Source: a virus
Direction: 5' to 3' (one strand)
DNA: 54,358 nt
IMG/VR virus record: IMGVR_UViG_3300023174_000214
Coordinates: 1 to 54,358 of that record
Below the pieces are notes generated by a model that saw only the letters and a program-made list of their open reading frames with translations, was not told where the DNA came from and did not search any database. Below are positions 1 to 8,869 of the stretch, one piece after another. Position 1 is the first letter of the stretch; every line of letters begins with the position of its first letter. Made by a program: the position numbers and the translations under genes.

Positions 1-42
1 GCGAAAACTAGAACTAGAAAAACAAAAACTCAACAAATATGA
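1..42 (+). CDS. C-terminal end of a gene entering the window
   Basis: An open frame from the first base ends with TGA at 40-42. Only 13 residues are present, rich in Lys, Arg and Thr. Its stop overlaps the ATG of the next gene (ATGA at 39-42), an arrangement seen repeatedly in this genome. Too little is present for a function. Confidence 0.4.
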   Translation, partial: AKTRTRKTKTQQI

Positions 43-179
43 AAAAATTCGTAAGACACATTGAATTTCTATTCGATTATTATGTAGGACACATGCTTAC
101 AAACGGCAATAAATTAGATGTATGGTCAGAGAATATAATAACAAAATACCCAGAAAAATTTAAAAACAAAAATAAATAG
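39..179 (+). CDS. Small hypothetical protein, 46 aa
   Basis: ATG in an ATGA overlap with the upstream frame, ending TAG one base before the next gene. The product has an aromatic N-terminal half (motif FLFDYYVGHML) and a basic Lys/Asn-rich tail. No family recognised. Tight spacing on both sides supports that it is translated. Confidence 0.55.
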   Translation: MKKFVRHIEFLFDYYVGHMLTNGNKLDVWSENIITKYPEKFKNKNK

Positions 180-180
180 T

Positions 181-411
181 ATGGAACAACAACAAATGAA
201 GCTAAACATAAGTTTAGATAAAACTACACCAATAGTGTGTGAAAAATGTGACAACTCTACTTTTCAAGAGGGTATAATGATTAGAAAAGCATCTAAGTTT
301 TTAACGGGCACTGCTCAAGACGCTTTAGTACCAATTCCTACTTTCTATTGCACAAAATGCGGTCACACAAATGAAGAATTTCTTCCAGCAGAATTAAAAC
401 AAAACCAATAG
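181..411 (+). CDS. Zinc-ribbon protein, 76 aa
   Basis: Two CxxC knuckles (CEKC near residue 20, CTKC near residue 57) flank the segment SKFLTGTAQDALVPIP, a pattern I associate with small zinc-ribbon proteins of T4-like phages. It probably binds one Zn2+ and acts in nucleic-acid or protein contacts, but no reaction is known. It starts one base after the previous stop and is followed 4 nt later by the next gene. Family recognition comes from the pattern only. Confidence 0.85.
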   Translation: MEQQQMKLNISLDKTTPIVCEKCDNSTFQEGIMIRKASKFLTGTAQDALVPIPTFYCTKCGHTNEEFLPAELKQNQ

Positions 412-415
412 TAAA

Positions 416-673
416 ATGAAAGAAACTCAAGTTATTAGTTATGATTCTTCGAATTCTAGAACAGTTCGTAAAACCGATACTATAGTAGATTCTATAGTTG
501 ATAAATTTATAGATCGAGCTTCATTTGGAAAAACTAAATATGGAAAAACTTTAGATAGACAAGATTTAAGTTTAGAAGATTGGATAAATCACTGTTTAGA
601 AGAACATATGGATGCGATACTCTATTTACAAAAAATTAAATCAGTTATAGGTGGCTCAAAAACAAAACTATGA
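416..673 (+). CDS. Phage protein with MazG-like helix motif, 85 aa
   Basis: The core reads FGKTKYGKTLDR, then LSLEDWINHCLEEHMDAILYL. The EExxD-like helix (LEEHMDAILYLQ) resembles the metal-binding helix of MazG-type nucleotide pyrophosphohydrolases, but the protein is shorter than a full MazG domain and catalysis is uncertain. It overlaps the following GTG-started nuclease gene by 23 nt, implying translational coupling. It could instead be a small non-catalytic MazG relative. Confidence 0.8.
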   Translation: MKETQVISYDSSNSRTVRKTDTIVDSIVDKFIDRASFGKTKYGKTLDRQDLSLEDWINHCLEEHMDAILYLQKIKSVIGGSKTKL

Positions 674-1559
674 TATTGATTGGGCAACTCAAAAAGCAAT
701 TAGTTACTCTCAATATTCATTATACAATCAATGCCAACACAGGTGGTATCTTCAATACGTAAAGAAGATAAAAGTATTCGAACCATCTATTTATTTGTGT
801 TTTGGTACTGCATTTCATGAAACTTTACAAGAGTACATTAGAGTTATGTATGCAGAATCGGCAAAATCTGCAGATTCTTTAGATCTTGAAACTTTTCTTA
901 AAGAGAAAATGTTAGAGAGTTATAAAGAAATATACGATAATAATGGCAATGTACACTTTGTAAAACCTGATGATTTCAAAGAATTTATAGAAGATGGAAT
1001 AGTATTATTAAATTGGATTAAGAAAAGAAGAGCCAACTACTTTAATATACGAAATACAAAACTTGTAGGCATTGAAATACCTCTTACTGAATTGATTTCT
1101 CAAGATCGACCTAATCTATTTATGATTGGCGCAATAGACTTGGTTATTTATGAAAAACAAACTGAGTCTTATACAATATATGATATAAAAACATCTACTC
1201 GAGGTTGGAATGACGATGATAAAAGAGATCAAATAAAAATCAATCAGATTCTACTGTACAAACACTTCTATTCTAAAAAACTAAAAGTGCCTATTGATAA
1301 AATAGACGTGAAGTTCTTTATCGTAAAAAGAAAACCATATGAAAATCCAGATTATGCAACGCATAGAGTACAAGAGTTTGTGCCTGCTAATGGAACAAAA
1401 AAGGTGGCAACCGCAGCATCAGAATTTGAAAAATTTGTATTAAGTTGTTATAATCCAAATGGAGATTTAATAGATCGTGCATATGAAAAAAATACTAATT
1501 CGTGCAAATATTGTCCATTCAAAGATAATCTAGAAATGTGTAATAAGTCACAAGAATAA
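651..1559 (+). CDS. PD-(D/E)XK nuclease with AddB/Cas4-like Fe-S cysteines
   Basis: 302-residue RecB-family nuclease. Visible motifs: YSQYSLYNQCQHRWYL at the N-terminus, GTAFHETLQ (motif I-like), GAIDLV and YDIKTS (the D and ExK-type metal site, with Asp-x-Lys), then QILLY (motif IV). Four cysteines are spaced C28, C285, C288, C297, the layout of the 4Fe-4S cluster of AddB and Cas4 nucleases. It probably processes DNA ends in recombination or replication. Start is GTG at 651, inside the upstream gene; the ATG at 670 is out of frame. The Fe-S assignment is by spacing only. Confidence 0.9.
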   Translation: MAQKQNYDIDWATQKAISYSQYSLYNQCQHRWYLQYVKKIKVFEPSIYLCFGTAFHETLQEYIRVMYAESAKSADSLDLETFLKEKMLESYKEIYDNNGNVHFVKPDDFKEFIEDGIVLLNWIKKRRANYFNIRNTKLVGIEIPLTELISQDRPNLFMIGAIDLVIYEKQTESYTIYDIKTSTRGWNDDDKRDQIKINQILLYKHFYSKKLKVPIDKIDVKFFIVKRKPYENPDYATHRVQEFVPANGTKKVATAASEFEKFVLSCYNPNGDLIDRAYEKNTNSCKYCPFKDNLEMCNKSQE

Positions 1560-1599
1560 AATATTTTTTATTTACAGATATATTACCTATATTTATGTA

Positions 1600-1607
1600 T
1601 ATTTATA
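1600..1607 (+). promoter_or_regulatory. TATTTATA start-proximal promoter-like box
   Basis: TATTTATA lies exactly 13 nt before the ATG at 1621, embedded in TATATTTATATAA. The same box with the same 13-nt gap precedes the genes at 18451 and 36414. It resembles a Bacteroidota -7 element with A in place of the final G. This is an inference from repetition and spacing. Confidence 0.5.
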
Positions 1608-1620
1608 TAAAAACATAAAT

Positions 1621-1836
1621 ATGTCCGCAAAAAGAACAATTACATCGGTAAAAATCCCAGACAATCTTTACGAAGATTTTAAAATCATCAACGTAAGAAC
1701 CAAAATGAATCTTCAAGATTTAGTAGAAAGATCTATATTTTTATATCTAACTCAAGATGATTTTAGAAAAATAGTGCATGAACAATATAACACGTACTAT
1801 ACAGGCAGTGAAACATTAAACAAAATAAGAAAATAA
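1621..1836 (+). CDS. Ribbon-helix-helix-like DNA-binding protein, 71 aa
   Basis: The N-terminus (RTITSVKIPDNLYEDFKI) looks like the beta-strand plus helix A of a ribbon-helix-helix fold, followed by a second helix (NLQDLVERSIFLYL). Such proteins bind operators as dimers. It stands alone between the nuclease and the glycan locus with its own promoter-like box, so it could regulate the locus; that role is a guess. Confidence 0.75.
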   Translation: MSAKRTITSVKIPDNLYEDFKIINVRTKMNLQDLVERSIFLYLTQDDFRKIVHEQYNTYYTGSETLNKIRK

Positions 1837-1841
1837 AAAGT

Positions 1842-2441
1842 ATGAAAAATTACACTGTAGATTGGTTTAGCGGAAATATTCCTAATTGGGATGTTATATT
1901 TCAACATTATTCATTTATAGGAAAAGAAAATTTAAAATTTTTAGAAATTGGTTGTTTTGAAGGTAGAGCTACTAATTATCTATTGGAAAATGTATTAATT
2001 CATGAAACAAGTCAAATGCATGTAATAGATACATTTGAAGGATCTAGAGAAGAAGCTGGTATGAATTGGGACGAAAATTATGATTTCAATGCATTATATA
2101 ATACTTTTATAGATAATATTAGCGAATATAAAAATAAAGTAATAGTACATAGAGGATTATCAGGAGATATTCTTAAAAAAGATTTTGAGAAAAATACATT
2201 TGATTTTATATATGTAGATGGATCTCATACTGCATATGATGTTTTACAAGATGCTATATTATGTCACTCTCTTTTAAAATCTGGAGGCATAATGATATTC
2301 GATGATTTTGGATGGAAAGATCCAAATAATCTTCATCCAACCAATAGCCCAGAATTAGGAGTAAATTGTTTTATGGTAACTCATGAAACTCAATATGAAT
2401 GCATAATGAAAGGTTATCAAGTTGGTTTAATAAAAAAATAA
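1842..2441 (+). CDS. Class I SAM-dependent methyltransferase
   Basis: 199 residues with the motif I LEIGCFEGRA (34-43), an acidic strand end at VIDTFEGS (about 61-68) and FDFIYVDGSHTAYD (about 120-133), typical of the Methyltransf_24 group that often sits in glycan clusters. It lacks a membrane segment and should be cytoplasmic. It opens the sugar locus, 5 nt after the ribbon-helix-helix gene, so a sugar or glycolipid methyl acceptor is likely, though a protein or small-molecule substrate is possible. Confidence 0.85.
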   Translation: MKNYTVDWFSGNIPNWDVIFQHYSFIGKENLKFLEIGCFEGRATNYLLENVLIHETSQMHVIDTFEGSREEAGMNWDENYDFNALYNTFIDNISEYKNKVIVHRGLSGDILKKDFEKNTFDFIYVDGSHTAYDVLQDAILCHSLLKSGGIMIFDDFGWKDPNNLHPTNSPELGVNCFMVTHETQYECIMKGYQVGLIKK

Positions 2442-2453
2442 TAATAACAATAT

Positions 2454-3917
2454 ATGAATTTTACAGGACCGTTAATGAAGAGTGGATATATTCCACAAAA
2501 AGACAGAAAAAAAGTATTACTTCTGTGTGACGATATTCGTATGACATCTGGCATTTCTACAATGGCTAGAGAAATAGTTGTCGGTACTTCTCACAGATAC
2601 AATTGGGTCAATGTAGGTGGTGCTATAAATCACCCCGAACAAGGCAAAAGATTAGACATTTGCGCAGATACAAACGCGATAAATGGTATAGATGACTCCT
2701 CAGTGTTTATATATCCAATAGCAGGATACGGATCTCCTGAATTGATTAGAACTCTGATCGATGCAGAAAAACCAGACGCTATAATGTTCTTCACTGATCC
2801 GAGATATTGGATCTGGTTATTTCAAATGGAAAACGAAATTAGAAGAAACATTCCAATGGTGTATCTAAACATATGGGATGATTTACCTGCGCCATTATAT
2901 AATAAAGCCTACTACGAATCTTGTGATGCACTTATGGCTATTTCAAAACAAACTGAAAATATTAACAGGATGGTTTTGGGAGAGAAAGCAAATGATAAGA
3001 TAATAAAGTATGTGCCTCACGGAATCAACGAAAAAATGTTTTATCCAATTAATGAGTATATGATTGAGGACACAGAGAAACTCAATCAAAAGCGCAAAGA
3101 GCTATTTGGAGAAGATCAACCAGAATTCGTAGTATTCTATAATGCTAGAAATATCAGACGCAAATCTACGTCGGATTTAGTTGCAGCGTATGCTCAATTT
3201 TGTGATAAGATAGGAAAAGACAAAGCCAAAAAGTGTAGATTACTTTTACACACAGACAAAGCAGATGATAATGGCACAGATTTGCCAGCAGTAATAAATT
3301 TATTGTGTGATCCAGAATATCAAAAAGTTACATTTACACCTGGTAGAACCTCTACATTCGATGTTAATTTGTACTATAATCTATCAGATGTGACTGCGTT
3401 GGTATCTTCTAATGAAGGATGGGGATTGTCTTTAACAGAATCGATGATGTGTGGAAAGATGATTATTGCTACTGTAACAGGTGGAATGCAAGATCAAATG
3501 AGATTTGAGAATGAGAATGGCGAGTGGTTGAATTTTGATGAAAATTTCTGCTCTAATCACTTTGGAACGTATAAAAAACATGGAGATTGGGCAATACCAG
3601 TATTTCCTTCAAATAGCAGTTTAGTCGGATCTATACCTACACCATATATCTGGGACGATAGAGCAGATTTTAGAGATATTGCTTCTGCTATACAACAAGT
3701 CTATGAACTTCCAACAACAGAAAGAGAAAAGCGAGGAATGAATGGAAGAGATTGGGTACAATCAGACGAATCTATGATGAGCGCAAGAAAGATGTGTGAA
3801 AATGTAATAAGCTGCATAGATGAAACTTTCAGTACATTCAAAAAGAGAAAGAAATATGATTTGATAAAAATAGAAAAATTACAAACAAAAAAATTAGTTC
3901 ACCCTCTTACATATTAA
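2454..3917 (+). CDS. GT-B glycosyltransferase (GT4-like)
   Basis: 487 residues. The C-terminal half carries VVFYNARNIRRKS (about 226-238) and SSNEGWGLSLTESMMCGK (about 318-335), the nucleotide-sugar binding signature with the acidic ExxxxxxxE-type pair of GT4 enzymes. It should transfer a hexose from an activated donor in the cytoplasm. The N-terminal part (KVLLLCDDIRMTSGISTM) fits the acceptor-binding lobe. The next gene starts after 1 nt and is a second, diverged GT-B enzyme, so the two may act successively. Confidence 0.9.
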   Translation: MNFTGPLMKSGYIPQKDRKKVLLLCDDIRMTSGISTMAREIVVGTSHRYNWVNVGGAINHPEQGKRLDICADTNAINGIDDSSVFIYPIAGYGSPELIRTLIDAEKPDAIMFFTDPRYWIWLFQMENEIRRNIPMVYLNIWDDLPAPLYNKAYYESCDALMAISKQTENINRMVLGEKANDKIIKYVPHGINEKMFYPINEYMIEDTEKLNQKRKELFGEDQPEFVVFYNARNIRRKSTSDLVAAYAQFCDKIGKDKAKKCRLLLHTDKADDNGTDLPAVINLLCDPEYQKVTFTPGRTSTFDVNLYYNLSDVTALVSSNEGWGLSLTESMMCGKMIIATVTGGMQDQMRFENENGEWLNFDENFCSNHFGTYKKHGDWAIPVFPSNSSLVGSIPTPYIWDDRADFRDIASAIQQVYELPTTEREKRGMNGRDWVQSDESMMSARKMCENVISCIDETFSTFKKRKKYDLIKIEKLQTKKLVHPLTY

Positions 3918-3918
3918 T

Positions 3919-5229
3919 ATGAATAAACAATATTGCGTAATAAGCGCACCAATAGATACATACAGCGGATACGGAGCAAGATGTAGAGATTTCGTTAAAG
4001 CTCTTTATGAATTAAAAAAAGACGAATGGAGAATTGAAATAATACCTCAAAGATGGGGAGTAACTCCTTGGAATTATATAAAAGATCACGAATCTGAATG
4101 GGGATGGATAAATCCTATGCTAAATAAGCAAGGTCAAATGACACAACAACCAGATGTTTGGATTCAAGTCACAGTGCCAAACGAATTTCAACCCATAGGA
4201 AAATATAATATTGGTGTGACAGCAGGAATAGAAACCACTTTGTGTGATCATAGTTGGATTGATGGATGTAATAGAATGAATGTAATTCTTACTTCATCAG
4301 AGCATGCAAAAAATACATTTAATTTTACTTCGTTCCAAGAAAAAGATCAGACTGGTAGAATAGTGAGAGATGTTAAATTACAAAAACCAGTAGAGATTCT
4401 TTTTGAAGGAGCAGATCTAAACAAGTATTTTTATTTGGATCCTAAAGAAATTAAAAAGACAGATCTAGTTAATAGTTTAGACGAAATTAAAGAAGCTTTT
4501 TGTTATTTGTTTGTAGGACACTGGCTCCAAGGAGAATTTGGAGAAGATAGAAAAAATGTTGGATTAACAATAAAAACATTTTTAGAAACATTTAAAGACA
4601 AGAAAAACAAACCAGCTTTGATACTAAAGTGCTCAGGCGCAGGAGCGAGTATTATGGATAGAGATCAGATGTTAGAGAAAATAGATGCCATACGTAATTC
4701 AGTTGATAGCAAAGACATACCTAATGTTTATTTGCTTCACGGAGAATTAGATGATGAGGATATGAATAATCTGTACAATCATCAAAAGGTCAAGGCTATG
4801 ATAAACCTAACCAAAGGTGAAGGATTCGGTAGACCTCTATTGGAATTCAGCTTAGTAAAAAAACCTATTATTGCTAGCAATTGGTCAGGTCATATAGATT
4901 TTTTATCAAAAGAATTTTGTTGTCTAGTTTCTGGAGAAGTAAAGCAAATCCATCCATCAGCAATAGTTCCAAATATTCTCATACCAGAATCAGGATGGTT
5001 CGCTCCAAATATTGCAGAAGCAAAACACTTTTTAAAAGACGTTTTTGATAATTACGATAAGTACACAGAAAACGCTAAGAGGCAATCATATAGATCTAAA
5101 ACTCAATATTCTTTCGATAAAATGAAAGAACTTCTAAGCGCCAACTTAGAAATTATCCCGAAAAAAGTAGAACTAAAATTACCTACATTAAAGAAAATTG
5201 AATTACCTAAACTTAAAAAAGCAGAATAA
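3919..5229 (+). CDS. GT-B glycosyltransferase (GT4-like), second of pair
   Basis: 436 residues with a SGYGARCRDFV N-terminal glycine-rich loop, a FVGHW domain hinge near the middle, and TKGEGFGRPLLEFS (about 297-310), the conserved donor-binding GEGFGxPxxE motif of GT4. The last 25 residues are a low-complexity Lys/Leu/Pro tail (KKVELKLPTLKKIELPKLKK) that may tether it to membrane or partner. The stop shares one base with the next ATG. Confidence 0.9.
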   Translation: MNKQYCVISAPIDTYSGYGARCRDFVKALYELKKDEWRIEIIPQRWGVTPWNYIKDHESEWGWINPMLNKQGQMTQQPDVWIQVTVPNEFQPIGKYNIGVTAGIETTLCDHSWIDGCNRMNVILTSSEHAKNTFNFTSFQEKDQTGRIVRDVKLQKPVEILFEGADLNKYFYLDPKEIKKTDLVNSLDEIKEAFCYLFVGHWLQGEFGEDRKNVGLTIKTFLETFKDKKNKPALILKCSGAGASIMDRDQMLEKIDAIRNSVDSKDIPNVYLLHGELDDEDMNNLYNHQKVKAMINLTKGEGFGRPLLEFSLVKKPIIASNWSGHIDFLSKEFCCLVSGEVKQIHPSAIVPNILIPESGWFAPNIAEAKHFLKDVFDNYDKYTENAKRQSYRSKTQYSFDKMKELLSANLEIIPKKVELKLPTLKKIELPKLKKAE

Positions 5230-5492
5230 TGACAGCTAATGAATTTATAATATGGTTAAAAGGATTTGCAGATGCTGCAAACCCGTATAATATAACTCCA
5301 AAACAGTGGGATGATATTTGTAGTCAACTTGCGAAAGTAAAAATAGATAACAATTCTATCGCCGGAACTAGATATAATATAGATAATAATCAAATTTGGG
5401 GAGTAGCTAATACAACTGGTCGTTTAGATGTATCTCATAAAACAGATAACCACGAAACAAAAACACTATTAACTGATAATACAATATTTTAA
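5229..5492 (+). CDS. Small phage protein (EFIIWLKGF type), 87 aa
   Basis: The N-terminus NEFIIWLKGFADAANPYNIT followed by PKQWDDICSQLAKV matches a small phage protein type I have seen in many unrelated phages, function unknown. The C-terminal half is polar and probably disordered. It overlaps the upstream glycosyltransferase by one base. That a phage house-keeping gene sits between glycosyltransferases shows the glycan genes are interleaved with phage genes rather than lying in a separate element. Confidence 0.8.
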   Translation: MTANEFIIWLKGFADAANPYNITPKQWDDICSQLAKVKIDNNSIAGTRYNIDNNQIWGVANTTGRLDVSHKTDNHETKTLLTDNTIF

Positions 5493-5495
5493 AAA

Positions 5496-5939
5496 ATGAT
5501 TGATAATTTAACAGATTGTCCGTGCTGCGATCAAAAAGCTTGTTGCTACGAAGTTAGAATAAATGAATCTAAGAAAATGTATTCATGTTATGGATGCGGA
5601 TTTTATAGTTCAGATCTTATGATTGATGGTGAATTTGATTCGGAAGAATTTGAATCAACTATGCCACAATTACATGCTGATATGAAAAGAATAGACTCTC
5701 AAAATAGAGTATGGTATCCACAATCAATTTCTATAGAGCATAAAGGCCATGTATTTGCGAACGGATCTAACAAAGATAATTGGAATTGGAGCGGAATAAA
5801 AACTATTCCTATATTAGAAGAAGAAAAACATTTACCTAGATTTCAAGGAAAAACTCATAAAACAGATTCTAAAAGTTTACAAAACTTTGAAAAAGATTTT
5901 ATTGAAGCATTAGACTACATAAACTTCTTTGAAATATGA
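5496..5939 (+). CDS. Zinc-ribbon protein, 147 aa
   Basis: CPCCDQKACCYEVR and YSCYGCGFYSSD give a CxxC...CxxC zinc ribbon in the first 45 residues, followed by an acidic segment and a tryptophan-rich region (NWNWSG). Similar ribbon proteins occur in T4-like genomes. The acidic tail ends in the next gene (ATGA overlap at 5936-5939). Function is unknown; nucleic-acid binding is the obvious possibility. Confidence 0.8.
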   Translation: MIDNLTDCPCCDQKACCYEVRINESKKMYSCYGCGFYSSDLMIDGEFDSEEFESTMPQLHADMKRIDSQNRVWYPQSISIEHKGHVFANGSNKDNWNWSGIKTIPILEEEKHLPRFQGKTHKTDSKSLQNFEKDFIEALDYINFFEI

Positions 5940-6556
5940 TATATATCTCCTATGCAATCCCAGTTTGCAATGAACACAAAGAGTTAGATGCATTATTAAC
6001 TATGCTTAAAAATGGTATAACTCCTCAAGACGAAATAGTAGTACAGTGCGATCAAGGAAATACAACACGAGAGGTTTACGAAGTCATAAATAAACATTCT
6101 GACCGTATTAAAGTAATCGAATTTCCTCTTAGAGGTGATTTCGCTTCATTTAAAAATAACCTAAAGAATCACTGTGTTGGAAGTTGGATATTTCAAATAG
6201 ACGCGGATGAACTATTACATGATAGTTTTTTATCTGCTCTTCCTGAAATCTTAAAAGCAAATCCCGAGGTGCATCTTTTTTGTGTACCGAGAATCAATAC
6301 TGTAGATGGACTTACACAAGATCATATTACCAAATGGGGATGGAATGTTAATGAAAAAGGTTGGGTAAATTTCCCTGACGTGCAAACTAGAATAATTCAA
6401 AATTCTCCAAAAATACAATGGGTTGGCAAAGTTCATGAGGTAATATTTGGACATAGATCCCAAGCTGTATTACCAATTGAAGAGGAATATTGTTTACTAC
6501 ACCATAAACATATACAGCGTCAAGAACATCAAAATACATTATATTCAATGATATAA
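5936..6556 (+). CDS. GT2-type glycosyltransferase, 206 aa
   Basis: GT-A fold signatures: ISYAIPVCNEHKELD at the start, an acidic EIVVQCDQGN strand end, and FQIDADELL (about 84-92) with the DxD metal and nucleotide-sugar motif. The C-terminus LLHHKHIQRQEHQN is a conserved tail of compact phage and LPS-type GT2 enzymes. It overlaps the upstream gene by 4 nt. Donor and acceptor are not predictable. Confidence 0.88.
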   Translation: MIYISYAIPVCNEHKELDALLTMLKNGITPQDEIVVQCDQGNTTREVYEVINKHSDRIKVIEFPLRGDFASFKNNLKNHCVGSWIFQIDADELLHDSFLSALPEILKANPEVHLFCVPRINTVDGLTQDHITKWGWNVNEKGWVNFPDVQTRIIQNSPKIQWVGKVHEVIFGHRSQAVLPIEEEYCLLHHKHIQRQEHQNTLYSMI

Positions 6557-6571
6557 ATAAAACACAAAGTT

Positions 6572-7885
6572 ATGCAAGAAATTTTAAAATTAGTTCAAGA
6601 GTTTATAGAAAAAAAACATTCAGAAAAATCTTGGGAAGCTGGTAAAGATTGGGTGCAATATGCTGGCCCTTATTTTGATTCACAAGAATATGTAGCCGCA
6701 GTAAAAACTTTATTAGGAGAATGGTTAGTTTTAGGCGCTGAAGCAATTAAGTTTGAAAGTAAATTCCCTAAATTATTTGGTAAAAAATACGGACTATTAA
6801 CTAATAGTGGATCAAGTGCTAATTTGCTAATGATGTTAGCTATGACATCAAAACGAGGATATAATTTTCCTAAAGGCACTAAAGTAATTACTCCTATAGC
6901 TGGATTTCCTACAACCATCAATCCAATTATTCAATTAGGTTTTACGCCTATATTTGTAGACATAGAATTAGAGACACTTAATTTAGACTTAGATCAAGTG
7001 GAACAAGCTTGTATAGATAATCCAGATGCAAAAATTATTACTTTTGCTCACGTACTAGGTAATCCACCTAATATGAATCGATTAATGGAGATAGTAGAAA
7101 AATACAAATTAATTCTACTAGAAGATTGCTGCGATGCATTAGGATCTACTTATGAAGGCAAACCTCTAGGATCATTTGGAGAAATAGCAAGTTGTTCATT
7201 TTATCCAGCTCATCACATGACTATGGGAGAAGGGGGTTTTGTTGCTATGAATAGTGAAAATTCAGAAAGAATTGTTCGTAGCTTTAGAGAATGGGGTCGA
7301 GGATGCTATTGCGTAGGAAAACAAAATTTACTTGAAAATGGATCGTGTAAATGTAGATTTAATAATTGGTTACCTGCATTGCCAAATGATGTTTTTGATC
7401 ACAAATATGTTTACGAAGAAATAGGCTATAATTTAAAACCAATTGAACTACAAGCTTCGATTGGATTAGTTCAAATGACTAAATTAGAAGAGATAGGAAT
7501 TAAACGTAGAGAAAATTATAAAAACTTATTTGCTGCTTTTAACAAGTATAAAGAGTATTTTCATTTACATGAAGCACAATCTGGCGCAGATGTAGATTGG
7601 TTCGCATTTCCGATTACAGTTAAAGACGACGCTCCATTTAAACGTTCTGACATTTGTCAATTTTTTGAATCGAATAAAATACAAACACGTCCGTATTTCG
7701 CTGGAAATATTATGTTACAACCTGCATATACTCACTTGATGGATTCCAAAGAGGTGATAGAAAAATATCCTGTTGCTAGAAAAGTTACAACAGATACATT
7801 TTTTCTTGGAACATCTCCAGTCATAAACAAAGAAAAAACAGATTACATAGAATCAATACTCGATAAATTTGCAGCATCATTATGA
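6572..7885 (+). CDS. rfbH: RfbH-type CDP-6-deoxy-4-hexulose 3-dehydrase (E1)
   Basis: 437-residue DegT/DnrJ/EryC1/StrS-fold enzyme. Instead of the PLP-binding lysine it has YPAHHMTMGEGG (211-222), the His substitution that defines the PMP-dependent 3-dehydrase E1. Cys187-X57-Cys245-X1-Cys247 exactly matches the known spacing of the E1 2Fe-2S ligands; the fourth ligand would be Cys259 or Cys261, after a loop about four to six residues longer than usual. The reaction removes the C3 hydroxyl of a CDP-4-keto-6-deoxyhexose, committing to 3,6-dideoxy sugars. No reductase E3 gene is visible here. The next gene overlaps by 4 nt. Confidence 0.93.
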   Translation: MQEILKLVQEFIEKKHSEKSWEAGKDWVQYAGPYFDSQEYVAAVKTLLGEWLVLGAEAIKFESKFPKLFGKKYGLLTNSGSSANLLMMLAMTSKRGYNFPKGTKVITPIAGFPTTINPIIQLGFTPIFVDIELETLNLDLDQVEQACIDNPDAKIITFAHVLGNPPNMNRLMEIVEKYKLILLEDCCDALGSTYEGKPLGSFGEIASCSFYPAHHMTMGEGGFVAMNSENSERIVRSFREWGRGCYCVGKQNLLENGSCKCRFNNWLPALPNDVFDHKYVYEEIGYNLKPIELQASIGLVQMTKLEEIGIKRRENYKNLFAAFNKYKEYFHLHEAQSGADVDWFAFPITVKDDAPFKRSDICQFFESNKIQTRPYFAGNIMLQPAYTHLMDSKEVIEKYPVARKVTTDTFFLGTSPVINKEKTDYIESILDKFAASL

Positions 7886-8865
7886 GAATAGCTTTTTTAA
7901 CAGAAATGGGATTTTATGGAAAAATTCCAAATGATCATCCAAACATGAGAACTGAATTTGCTTGGATGAATGCATTAAATGCAGATCATCATCCTATTTC
8001 AACATATATAAATGTTCAAGATTATGATCATGTATTTCTTATATTTCCTAAAGGAGAAGTTTATCTGAATGCAATAGGTAGTAAATTGTCAGATAAAATA
8101 AACCCAGTTAGTACACTATTACAATCTAATTTCTATCAATTCCTAAAAGATAAGAATAAAAGATTACATTTTGTTCAAGAAGGCCCGCATTGGTTATATA
8201 ATGATTACGAAATTATAGATCAAATAAACTATTATAATTTAATAAGTGAATGCGATTCTATATTTTGTCACAATCAAGAAGATAGAAAATATTATACGGG
8301 AATATTCCCTGATAAGCCTGTTCATGTTTTGCCTACTCTGATGATAGAAACTCTAATAAAAGATATACAGCCTAGTAAAACAGATCTGGCAATCATTGGA
8401 GGTAATTTTTCTAGATGGTATGGAGGATTCGAAAGTTATACTGTAGCTCAAGAATTTCAAGTGCCTATTTGGGCACAAGATTCACATTCTAAAAGAGAAT
8501 ATGAAGATCAACTAGAAAATATAAATCATTTCCCCAGAATGATATGGAATGAATGGATGCAACAACTTTCAAAGTTTAAATACGCAGTGCATCTAATGCC
8601 AACAGTCGCAGCAGGAACATTTAGTTTAAATTGCGCATATTTTGGAATACCATGCATAGGAAATAAAAAAGTGGATACTCAATCTATGTGCCATCCATTA
8701 CTATCTGTGGATGTAGAAGATATTTCTTCAGCAAGAAGTTTAGCAAAAAGATTGAAAGAGGATGAAGATTTCTATAAGATGTGCAGTAAATTAGCTAAAG
8801 ATCAATATAAATTCCATTACAATAAAGATAATTGGTTATATTATATGAATAAAATATTAAATTGA
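7882..8865 (+). CDS. Glycosyltransferase-like protein (GT-B half), 327 aa
   Basis: Begins MRIAFLTEMGFYGKIPNDHPN like GT-B enzymes, with ECDSIFCHNQEDRKYY (end of the acceptor lobe), IIGGNFSRWYGG and a C-terminal HLMPTVAAGTFSLNCAYFGIPCIG that occupies the place of the GT4 donor-binding helix. The acidic pair of GT4 is not obvious, so it is a diverged family. It overlaps RfbH by 4 nt, suggesting it uses or delivers the dideoxy sugar. Confidence 0.78.
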   Translation: MRIAFLTEMGFYGKIPNDHPNMRTEFAWMNALNADHHPISTYINVQDYDHVFLIFPKGEVYLNAIGSKLSDKINPVSTLLQSNFYQFLKDKNKRLHFVQEGPHWLYNDYEIIDQINYYNLISECDSIFCHNQEDRKYYTGIFPDKPVHVLPTLMIETLIKDIQPSKTDLAIIGGNFSRWYGGFESYTVAQEFQVPIWAQDSHSKREYEDQLENINHFPRMIWNEWMQQLSKFKYAVHLMPTVAAGTFSLNCAYFGIPCIGNKKVDTQSMCHPLLSVDVEDISSARSLAKRLKEDEDFYKMCSKLAKDQYKFHYNKDNWLYYMNKILN

Positions 8866-8869
8866 TACC

